Assembly (NCBI RefSeq): GCF_021018895.1
Contig: NC_079380.1
Coordinates: 3,138,236-3,202,235 of the forward strand
DNA length: 64,000 nucleotides
Source of the DNA: Seriola aureovittata
Taxonomy: Eukaryota > Chordata > Actinopteri > Carangiformes > Carangidae
Reading direction: 5' to 3'
Position numbers and translations under genes: made by a program. Of the stretch, positions 15,200 to 26,615 are shown piece after piece. Every line of letters starts with the position of its first letter. The stretch's first letter is position 1. Under the pieces are notes generated by a model, which searched no databases, was not told where the DNA came from, and was given only the letters and a program-made list of their open reading frames with translations.

Positions 15200-16060
15200 G
15201 TGGTGAAGCAGGCTACAGTTAATTAAACTGAGCGCTCTTCCGCTCCTCTAGTCTGGGCCACTACCGCCGCACAGCGGCCGACACGGAGCGCTGCACCCGG
15301 GCCTGCGGGAGGGGAAGCGGGGCCTCCGGCTGGGAGGCCTGATGAGGCGCAACAGTCTGACACACCCGGGCGGAGAAACATAATTATTCAGTCGGAACAA
15401 AATATAAACTATTTCTTTTAGCAAATGTCTCGAAAAATTATTTTTATTTATACTTTTGTATTAACTTATTATGACAGAGATAAAAATAAAACGCAAACTA
15501 TCGTTATTGACTTTCATTTCTCTTTTAATTATTAATTTATCAAAATTAATGACATGAAAACCAAAAATAATTTGTTTAATTAATAATACGTAGGTTTAAT
15601 TCGCGGGTTTTATTGTAAAGCAAAGTGCAGACTTTTTTTGGTTTGACAAAATAACATTTCCGGTTGACAGATGCAGTGACACAGCTGCTGCCAATTAACC
15701 AGCTCTTTATGCAGATTATTAGCGTCACAAATCATTTGTATCTTTACCAGCTGTGTGTGTGTGTGCAGCCCCGGCCCTGAGCCGCTCTGACACCGGGGCT
15801 GGATCCGCCGAGGCCCTCGCAGTCCCGAACGATCCCGGTCATCGAAAACACTAACGATTTCTCATCAGTAACGAGCCTCGACACCGAACTAACGACCCGA
15901 CCACCGATTAGTGGATTTTAATTCGGTGTAATCTGCACCGGAGTCCCGCGCTATTGATGACGTCAAAGTCTTTAATCGGGCCGATAAAAGAGCGCGAGTC
16001 GGTTCATTCATTTCTTTAAAAGTTGGATTTTAATGCGCGCTCCCGCCACACGCGCACAGC
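15200..16060. promoter_or_regulatory. CpG-rich block without an assigned gene
   Basis: Two CG-rich stretches (about 15236-15370 and 15770-16060) stand out from the AT-rich surroundings. The second contains the CRE palindrome TGACGTCA at about 15957-15964. This could be a CpG-island promoter or an enhancer. It could serve an unseen 5' exon of the zinc-finger gene's neighbour, a non-coding RNA, or a distal element. No coding frame of note starts here. Confidence 0.4.
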
Positions 16061-18030
16061 CTGGTGAAATATAACAAGGGTTGAATGAAACCTGTTGACT
16101 TCAGAGTGACACCCGGGAAATTAAACTATTTATCTTCTATACCAATAATAATGAGAAGAAGAAGAAACTGCTCTGAAACCACGTGTCTTTAAGGTTTTGA
16201 AAAAAATAGATGTAACATTCAAACACATTTACACGAGTCTGGGTTTTAAGTAGTTTTATTTTTAACACTTTGTATTATTTACACATTTGTGTATGAGGAC
16301 TGTGTCATCAGTTCCTAGACCAAAGTCTGTTGGCAGCAACACATGATGGGACTGAACATGGAAGAATCCTCCTCTGACAACAGGGCTTAACTTGCTACAG
16401 GGTCAGGGGCAAAAGTTGTTTTACCCCCAGGTCACCTCCGAGCTCCCAGTAAATCCAGTGCAGACAGCTCACACCATTATACAGAGACCCACCCAGTCAC
16501 CAGCACCTGATGCTGGATGTTATCACCTGACTCATGTTTTCTGGGTAATAATTTCATTAAAAACATCTTCATTTAGGAAAATGCACCGTATTACATCAAA
16601 TAATACAAATTTTGACACAGGACCTCTTTATAAGAACAGGACATAAGGTTTTTAATAATGCATAGTTGATATTATACTTTATTATAGTGTTGCAACTCCT
16701 GCAATTCAATTATTTGCAACTAATTGACACACCACAACCTGGGGCTTTTGGGCCCCCAGGACTTTTGTCTGCTTTACTATGTATCGTCAGACACATGATG
16801 CTTTGGACTGTAAAGTTGACTTGATCATGTGGGCTGCTATCTCCCAATTTGGGTGGTAAAGTAAATGAATGGGTCAGAAAATTAGCCTCAGGAGTTGTTA
16901 GATGATTAACAGCACAGAGAAGATCACAAAACCACATTCTGCTACACATAAAAAAAAATTTTCTGAATTATTTTTGTGAAATACTGGGAGGTTTTATCTC
17001 TTCTAGCCTATAAGAAATATTTAAATGTTCAGAAACTCATTCATATATACAAGTGTGATAAGAGACATTACTTTATATGAGACTTTACAAATGGTGGGGG
17101 ACACTGCTGGTAATCCACTCAGAAATGTTTTTGCTTTCTCTGTGATGTTTGTAACATTCATCACCATTTCTCTCTGCTCAACCTTAAACTTAACATTCAC
17201 ATTTGGAAGCAGCATCAGGATTTTGTGACATCATTAGTCCAGTACTTACACCTGTGTGATGAGGAAACTTGAAAATTGGAGAGAACTTCTCAGTGAAGCA
17301 GGAAATGAACAGTATGTGTATACCGATAGATTCTGGATACTTTATCTCTGAAAACATGTCTGGAGGAAACCTGGAAAGAAAACGTACATTAAATGTAACA
17401 TTTACGTGTTGTGATCAATAGTAACTGAATGAACGGTCAGCGTCCTCATATGTTATCAACCCAATTAACAGAGGATGTATGAGGTGTCATCAGTGCTCAA
17501 TTGTAAATACTCACCTGTACCTGAGGAGTAACTCTTGTGGAAGACAGTCACATCCATTTTAGAGAAAAAAGTTAAAGTGTGCACCTTCTGATGATACTTA
17601 CATATGAACTCATTCATAGTTTTAAAGATCTCAGCTCAACCTGCTCAAAAGTCTTTGAATTAAGTCAAAAAATAAGCAAAGTCGGTCTGAAGGTAAACTG
17701 AGGGGAAGTCATCGGCCTGTGGTGTCTGTTTTCAAACTCTTGTGAAATGAACATAAAATCACATTAAAGATGTGGGAAACAACTGAAGATAGTTTAGGTT
17801 GTCACTCAAGGTCCACTTACCTGCTTGTTCTGGAGCTTTTGACCTATCACACAATCTCCATCCGTAGGTGAAGCTGGTAGATGTATATGTTCAAACTTGT
17901 TATTCTGAGATCAGCTTCCAAATTACATTTAATTACCATGTAAAATATCTACATGTGGCTTTTTAGTTCTCAAAAAAATGAATGTTCATTTAAAAATGAA
18001 AAAGCAGCATTGAAAAGTTTAATGTTACCT
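16061..18030. other. stretch with no gene recognised
   Basis: AT-rich sequence with only short frames. The longest (16392-16646 plus and 16710-16949 minus) have no recognisable domain. Confidence 0.5.
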
Positions 18031-18034
18031 CTAA

Positions 18035-18480
18035 TTATAGCTGCAACAATTAGCTATCAAAAATCAATCAGCAAATATTTTGATGATTGGTTAATAATTT
18101 GTCATTCCCTGGTTACAGCTTCTAAAATGTGAGGGTTGATGTCTTTTTAATAAAGAAAACTGAATATTTGGGGTTTTGGACATTTAATAAATGAAACCGT
18201 ATAAAAACATGACCTCAGACTGATAAATTATTATTGATTTAACATTTTGTTAATGAAACAATAAATGTAGAAAACGACTGTCTGCATCCCTGATTCTGCT
18301 GTGAGCGGAGGAAGTGCAGCACTGATGGTGATAATGATAAAACATTTTATTTGTATAGCACTTTTCTAAATACTCAAAGACACTTTACAAGGAGAGAGAA
18401 AGCAACAATGAAAACATGTCATGAATAAAAATAGAAACAACTTTTAAAAGAGAAAATACAATGTCAGTAGAATTGTGGGT
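18035..18480. repeat. degenerate dispersed repeats
   Basis: About 18035-18290 resembles a fish repeat carrying 'gctgcaacaattagctat..aatcaatcag' and related AT-rich sequence. About 18340-18400 contains 'ttttatttgtatagcacttttctaaa', a motif found in the 3' parts of common fish retroelements. Boundaries are approximate. Confidence 0.4.
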
Positions 18481-19070
18481 ATTTCAATGAGCACCATGTT
18501 AGCAAGATAACCTAATGTAACTACCTACTGGATCCATGATTTAACTGTTATTCATCAAATTGACTGTTTACAAAACACTTGGATTTATCCGGCCAACCGT
18601 GATTGGCTGCTTATTGAAACACCCTGCAGGTAGGTGTTAACTGAATCCGTCCTGGGAGCAGTGAGATGCAGCCTTAACGGTTTTTCTTTCTACAAGAAAA
18701 GCAACACTGGAGGGTGTGTTGGAGCCGAGGGGAGGGGTGGAGTTGGGTGGAGCTGCAGACCTACTGTTTTTTGGCCACTGCAGTTGCAGCCATGTTATGG
18801 GCACAAACTAGGCCCAGTTCTGCTGCTAAGTCACTGGTGATCATGTGAGTGGAGTTCTGATGGGGGGGGGGGGGGTGATGGTTTGATGTAAGGCAAAGTT
18901 ACATCTTTTTAGCCGACACAGCTCTAGGTAAAGGATGGGGGTGGGTGGCGGAGACAAAAGTAATACAGCACTTGTCTTAAAGTGCTTCAAAGTGAAAGGA
19001 ACAAACATGTTAATGGTCAGTTAGGGTGGAAAAAAAAAGGGGGGGAGTGGGGTGGGGTGGAGACGTGAGC

Positions 19071-19379
19071 TGTTTCCCAGTTCAGGGGCTGCATCCTTCA
19101 GAGGCTGTGTTGGAAGTCCGACTGCGTTGCAGTGGTGCAACTACACTGTCCCATTTCGAAGGCTCCTTCAATTGCAGCCTTCTTTTCCTGGGCAATGAAG
19201 GCTCCAACAGGTGGATTCTTTGTGGCCCAACCTATCCCAAGATTCATTGCGTGCTGGTAATGAAGTCAAAAAACACTGACAGAGAGCCTGAGGATTACAC
19301 TTTTAAATATTGGGTTTCAGCTCAGTTCAACAGCTAATGGTACAACTGTTAAAACCAAGGGCCTTAAAACCTCAAGTTA

Positions 19380-19418
<39 letters not shown>

Positions 19419-19575
19419 CGTCGTCAAGGTTGCTAGGCGACCTTAAGAGTTAGGGCGGGCACAGCTGGTGATGCACAGCAAAAATCCTGCATAGACCAGA
19501 CCATCTCATTTTGGTTCGGTCTTCACGGTCTAAGACGGCGTCCTCTGAAGGATGCGGCCCCTGAATCGGGACACA
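19071..19575. mobile_element. non-autonomous TIR element, about 505 bp
   Basis: The left end 19071-19104 and the reverse complement of the right end 19542-19575 agree at 30 of 34 positions. They share the core TTCAGGGGC and GCATCCTTCAGAGG. The interior has no intact transposase, and an A run of about 33 bases sits inside at 19384-19416. I could not identify a convincing target duplication. The 103-codon plus-strand frame across its left half is not a gene. Confidence 0.65.
19384..19416. repeat. poly-A tract
   Basis: About 33 consecutive A bases inside the TIR element at 19071-19575. Confidence 0.95.
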
Positions 19576-20579
19576 GCCATGTCCTGTTATCTTTATATTA
19601 TTAAAACGACAGTGTCGACATGCCACCAGGAAGTTGAGCTCTCAGTTGTGTATTGAAAGAAGGAAACCGCACCAAACTGTCCTTATATCCGTGGCTGGTT
19701 GGCGAAGAGGTCCTTTTCAACAGCGGGGCTTCAGTCTTCACAAACACAGAGAAGCCAAACTGGCACGTATACTGTCAAAACATGTTTTTTTTTTTTGCTG
19801 AACAACAGTTGTCAGTCGTGGTCCTTGCTGTTGGTGCTCAGAGACGAGAGGTGTGGGTGCTGTAACGTCAAATAGAACGGAAACAACTTTCTGAAATAGT
19901 CATGACACCTCCTAACGTACAATATACACAATGTTCATTCTGGAGCATGTTAAAGGGGTACGTAAAAAAAAATAAAATTAAAAAAAAAGTTCATGTTTCC
20001 CCCTTTCCCTTTACTTTCCAGAAGCCTCATTTTACAAAAACAAAATTGGGTTTTATGTTCAAAAACATATCAAACTGAAGGGACTTTTTGTCACATTTAC
20101 TTTGACAACTTTGGGGTTCAGGGTTGGAAACACACTCTTGATAAAAAATAGCCTTTTGTTTCATTTAACATATGGATAAAGGGGGGAGGGGGTGAGGAGA
20201 GACACTATTCATAATGGGAAGGATAGATATTTTCATAACTAGAGTGGGAGAGAAGGAGGGGGAGATAAATTCTTGGTGTGGGGACATTTTAACTTATATC
20301 AAGTACATGGCATAGATCATACATTAGGGTCAAGGCAACACATTTTTTTAACCTAACTACTCAGTAATCAATCTCAACTAGTTCTCAATAGTGCCCTTCC
20401 CTGATCCCAAACACAATGTTCCGAAGGAGGGGTGAGGTGTGGAGGGGCCTCCAAAGTCCTCCGTCCTTGATGCTGGATCCAAAAAGGGGTGGGGAGGAGG
20501 AGGTGGAGGAGGATGTGTAGGGGTGGTGGTGGATGCGACGTGAAGGTGGGGTGATTGATTCCTGGGGAGGGGGGGGGTC

Positions 20580-20747
20580 TCATTGATTGTAGAGGGAGCG
20601 CTGTTCCCAGGGCATGGCCTGGATGGTGCGTGGCACAGGGGAAGGCTTGAGCGTGGGTGCTCCGTTCGGATGAAGGGAGTGGCCAATGGGGTTGATGGTG
20701 GTTAGGGGCCGCTGGGGGGCCAGAGAGAAAGTGTCCTGGTGCTTCGG
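20580..20747 (-). CDS. zinc-finger gene, last coding exon
   Basis: Acceptor cccctcag, phase 0. It encodes 55 residues beginning PKHQDTFSLAPQRPLT, rich in Pro, and ending SLYNQ and TGA. The 3' UTR continues left to an unplaced poly-A site. A (GA)n repeat lies 17 bp upstream of the exon. Confidence 0.75.
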   Translation of the reverse strand, partial: PKHQDTFSLAPQRPLTTINPIGHSLHPNGAPTLKPSPVPRTIQAMPWEQRSLYNQ

Positions 20748-20761
20748 CTGAGGGGAGGTGG

Positions 20762-20805
<44 letters not shown>

Positions 20806-22117
20806 CTGTCAGTGGAGTGAAGTTTTCAGATTAAAAAACACCAACTGATGCCTATAGATGAGGAAAAGATGAGTTCAGAAAAACTAAAAAACACTGCTGC
20901 AGATGAGAAGGATTGAAATCTTCCTCTGTGGGAACAAACTGTGTGTCTGCACATTTACTCATAAAGGCCCTGGCAGATCTTAGCACAGTGTAGGAACGCA
21001 GTAGTTCAACGGTTCACAAAATGTAGTGCCACAGGAAAGGCAAGATAAAGAGGTGAAAATATTCAAAATATAGCGTACACTAGGGCTGGATAGAAAAAAA
21101 GCTGATTCTCCAATTCAAAACGATCTTCATTTGAATAATCCCATATCGATTCATAAAATCCTGAGATCGATCTTTTAATATATGTCTTTTACAGTCTCCT
21201 GTGGATGTGTCAGGCTGTAACCTCATAAGTCTCTCGTGACCGGCCCTCTCGCACAACGAGATCTGGTCACGAGAGAGAGACAAAAAACATGGCAGCCGTG
21301 ACTCCACTGAGGACACAGGTCTAAAGTCAGACGTGCTTCGATTTCAGAAGCTGACAGAAGAAGCAGCTGTGTGTACCCGGTAGTTCACACTGTAGCCGCT
21401 GCACCAGGGTACGTTAGCAACGCACATCACTTACCTACCTATTATTTCTAGAGAAATAACAGGGTCTGAACTGCTGGCCACGTTGAATGAAAAAGTTAAT
21501 GTAATCAATTAATGTAACTGCTCTGGGCTCCATTCCTAATATAAACATTAATATTTTAAATAATGCACCAGGTTAGAAGAACAAGTTACAGCATTAGTTC
21601 TCTGAAAATCTCATTCATATCTGAGCAAAACTGTTATTGTAACTGAAATATCTCTAACTGAATCGATTCAGGAAAGCTGTGGCGATATTGAGTCCTAGCG
21701 TACACTTCAACTGATATTAGCTTTTTTCTGTGAGCATTTTTTTAAAGTGACTATAACACATTTTTGCAGCTGACCCCCGTAGCCCCAAAGCAGCACATCT
21801 GTCAGCTTCTGTGCTGGTGCTCCCGCTGCTTCTCTAAACTGGGAAGGTGCCGATCCAAATCCAAATAGTAATACACCGACTATGTATAAGGACCTCACAC
21901 AACCCTGTGTCGAATAACCTGAACTATCACTTTAAAACAGCTGATTCCCCGCAGAGAAAACGCCACAAAAACCGGCAAACACTCACGTCGACGGTGTGAA
22001 GGCACCATGCAAATTTAGTCATTTCATCATGCGGGTTGCTGCTCGGAGGTTGTTGCTGCCTAACGCCTGTCAACATGTTGATGTTCCAACCCTTCTTTGA
22101 ACTTGTCTGCATCTTAT

Positions 22118-22148
<31 letters not shown>

Positions 22149-25100
22149 TGAAAATAATACCAGCCATGCTGTCGCGGCTGATCATCAAACTTGATGCATC
22201 TCAACAGTTTAACCACAGAACTCAATCGTGAATGAAAAATAGTAAAATGTTATGAAGAAGAATGACTCATGTGCAGCCCAAAACTACGACACTGAGATGT
22301 ACAACAGAAGCTGAGTGAATGATTAGTGTGAAAGAGTGAAAGTTAACAGCACAGCCCCCAGTTAGTAGTGTTAGAGAGCTTCCTACCGCCAGAGTCGATC
22401 AACAGTTTAGAGCCCAAGCAAAGGAAATACTCATCCACTGAATTTGAGTCTGTTGGTTTTCTTCTCTGGGCACTGGGAAATTTGTTGGAGAGAAATGTCA
22501 ACGTTTACCCTCAGACTACTTTCTTTACCCTCAGACTACCTTTGTGATGTGATGGCTGTTGCTATGGTTACATGTAACCCAGCTCTCTGTTTTGTGCTGG
22601 GTTGAGCAGCTCTGCAGCTCTGAGACCCTGATTTAAATAACTACTTTCCAACACTGATGCAATCTGCTTAAAAGGATACTAGGGACAGTTTGACTATTGT
22701 CTACAACTACTGCCTTTAGTTGTTGGCCAGGACTTGAGTGTGTATGCGTCTGGAAAACGATGTACACAGTGAGGCTGACACTAGATTGTCTATATACAGA
22801 CAGACTCACCACTCTGTTGGTCTTTCTGAACTGCAAATTAGACTCAAATCCAACATAAAAACAGAACAGAGTGGCATTTATCTGTGTAGCACACACTGGC
22901 CAAGCGTAAGCTGTGACAGGACATCTTATGTTTTGAGCGGGTCATTTTGCTCTGTATCAAAGCTTGAAGTCATATTTCCATCAGTGTCCCAAGAGCATTT
23001 TGAATGACACCAACAGACTAAAACCCAAAAGATTTACGAAGAAGACCGTGTCCACCAGGCCTCTCTATAGACAGAGAGCAGATGACTTTATCTCTCTACT
23101 GAAACAGTGATCAGTGAGCAGAGAGTCCCAGTGGACACATGAAGCACTGACACATTAGTCCCTCTCTCCTGATGTTAGTAGGCAGACAGGGAGAAGGCAG
23201 CTAGCCAGCGGACAGCGGGTGTGTGGCGGTTCTCTCTCCTACCATGGGGTTGGCGCTCAGCCTAGTGTATCCCGAGCTCATCTCCTTTACCTCAGGCACC
23301 AGGGGCTGGAGCAGGGAGTAGGAGGAGGATGGGGTGGCGCTGGAGGAGGAGACGTGTTTGTTGGAGGACGAGCTCCTCATGCTCTGCTGGCTGCTCTGGG
23401 AGGACACTGAGCTGGGACGGCCCTGCAGGAACACACAGGTCAACACACTCTTATATCAACAACATTATGAACCCTCAGTGTTTGTCCTGCCCATTACGTC
23501 CACACTATTATGTTTTCGTTTTAGCTCCATATCAGAAACAATCCTTGCTTGACTACCACACCTGAAAATACACACATACATGACCATTCACATCCACTGG
23601 GCGTGCGTGAGCCAGTGTAAACAGGAAGCAGATTGTCTATTCTGCAGTTGATTAGCTGCAAAAAATCCTCTGAACAAGGAACAGCAAAGAGAGTTGTAGC
23701 TTTAAAATGCAGAATTTAACCGAAGAGCTGCTACTAGCAAAAACAACAAGGTCAGTAACACTTGTAATTTATAATTCATGTTGCTTCCATCACTTGTAGT
23801 CGAGGCCCTATCAGGGAGCGACAGTGGGTGTCTATGTCATCCATTCCAAATGTCTCCATTTTCGCCTGTCTGGACGACAACACAACCCCAGAGCTTTCAA
23901 ACTAAAACAGGTTCAGCAGGGTTTCCAGAAGTCCCTGTTTTCAGTGCTCAAAAAAGCCAGAGTTGTGTGGACAGGATGAGGAAAGGTAGCAGAAGAGATC
24001 CATTTTAAAATGAAAACATAGTAGTGTGGACGTGGCTTGTGAGCTGATTTCTCCTCCCTACCTGGTGGGGGTCAGGCACAGACTGGCTGCCGCCCTGCCC
24101 TCCCTGAGACATTGGCGACACGCAGTGGGAGGGCAGAGGATCCTGCTGGCCGTGTCCTCCATGCTGCGGTTGCATCATGGAGTTAGCACTGTTCTGCTGC
24201 TGCTGTTGCTGACGGCGAGGATTGGCGGAGAAATTGGAACGACGGCCGCCAGACTGGATGGGAGGAGGGGTGAAGAGAGAAAGAGAGGGGGAAGAGGGAT
24301 GTTTTAAAATCATTTCAGACTTAACACAGTTTGTGCCACATTCATGCAGAGACTTTGTGACGAGAGAGAGAGAGAGAGAGACAGAGAGAGAGAGAAGTCA
24401 CAGAGCGGAGGAGAGGGGACAGATGAATGTGATGAACTGTTGTTCCTCTCCACAATGAATCAGATTCTCCAAGCTTCTTGTACTGTTCAGTGTAAATGAA
24501 GTTAATGCATCTTAATACTGACTGACTCCTTAAATCTCACTGCCCTGACATGAGGAGATGGAGTGATCAAGTCGTACACACACACATACACACACAAATA
24601 CACTCACAAAGATTTGCCAAATTACCAACTCTACAGATTATAGCTGAACAGAATGTCGACATCCAACATTAACCTGTGTCTATCTCCTCTAACCATGACA
24701 ACAACAGAAGATGTGTGTCTGGTCAACCTGTCCGCTAACCCTGACCTTCTAACCGACCTTTTCCCTCGAGGTTTGCAGCGACAGGAGACCTCTATGCTTT
24801 AACTTTGCCTCATCATGCTTGTAGGAAAATTCAGTCTTTGCTTTACAACTCAGGTCTTATCTTAACAGTTCAGACCATCATTCATATCAGGGATGTTTAC
24901 ATTTTACAGACCAGATGTCCTGCTGAGACAGTGGGGTTCATAAAATGAAATGACAGTGGTTTCATACATTTATACAGAACACTGACTTGGAAGTGAAAAG
25001 GAAACATGAGTGGACCTTTCTAGTCATCGATTTGATCAATTGTGTTTTTACGTTCACCACTTGAGTCAAGTTTGACAAATTAAAGTTGAAGTACTTTTAT

Positions 25101-26570
25101 AATGCATTGGGTTAACATTTGAAAGGGCAGGAAGTTCCATAATAAAAGCACAGAAAATAATAAACTGATGAAGCTTCGGATCAGCTTCAGCTAATAAGAG
25201 ATATGTTCACTCTGTCAGTATTAAAGACAGAACCTATTCTTTAATGTGTACTTTCATTTTCACTTCCAAAATAAGAAGTTTTAATAAAATGGACATGTTC
25301 AAAACCCATTCATGACCTGTGGACACCCTACTGGTCAGAGCTGGATTCATCCACAACAGGGCCCCTGGGCAAAGATGAGCTGTGGCCACTTACTTTGTGG
25401 TAGCTCAATGTGATAGAAATTCAGTAGAACTAAGTCCAATAAATACACTTAAATATTAAACTAGACTCGATTCTAAACTCAGGACCCCACTACAAGACGG
25501 GGCCCCAGGATTAGGTTTGAATGTTGCATGTCTGGGGATTCAGCATACTTGGGACTGTAGCCTTAATATTAGAGGTCAAACATGAGACCCAAGTTGTAGG
25601 GAAATAGAATTTTCCTCTTTCTGATAAAGTTGAATTATTTCCAAACTAAGATTTTAGATGCAATGGTCAGACAGACACTCTGACATCAGTCATCATCGTC
25701 TGTGTTTACTCTTATGTTAAAACGCTGCCTGTAATAACAACAGCACCACACAGTGGCTGAAGTTTAAAACAGGCGCAGGGGGTGGTTGAACCAGTTGATC
25801 GTGACCATCACATATAACACTCCTGCACAGGTCGGCCCTTCCTCACAGCTACACTGACGCCGCCTCACACACAACACACACAGACACACACACACGCTCA
25901 CTCATGCTCACACCAACCTGGTTTTTGGTCGCAGCGCTGCACCGGTGCTGGGCCAGGTCCAGCATGGTTCGGTAGCTCTTAAAGCAGGACGGGCAGTTGA
26001 ACCGGTTCTTATGAACCAAACCCCACACGCACACACAGACACACACGTACACACACGCACAAACACACATATAATTGGATTACTATACTTGTGAGGATAA
26101 TCAACTGAAGTGCATCCATTCTCTGATATCTGAGCCCTGACCCTTTGCCTAAACTGAGCCTAACCCTGGTCTAACCCTGACTCCACAGCCCACGTTCAGT
26201 ACAGGAGGGTGGGGCGCAGTAAAAACTGTGGCTGGAGAGAGGACAGAGGGTCAAGAGAAGTGGGCTACATTATGTTACATGCACACATTTCATCAAAGCA
26301 TATAATAGAAAATATACCTTGTCATACATGCACATCAACACTCACACCCCAGTGTTTCCCCTGTACTGGGCCAATTACTTCACCACAGAATCAGAAAAGA
26401 CGCAAACGCTATTTCATTCCATTTATGTTGAAATTGTTAAAAAAGTTGATCCAATTAATGCACAAGACGACAAACAGCACTGCTGTGACTGATAGTTTGT
26501 AGTGTATTCCACCAACTTTACACAGTAACTTCAGGATCCTCGTCACAAGTACAACTCACCTTGTGACAAC

Positions 26571-26615
<45 letters not shown>

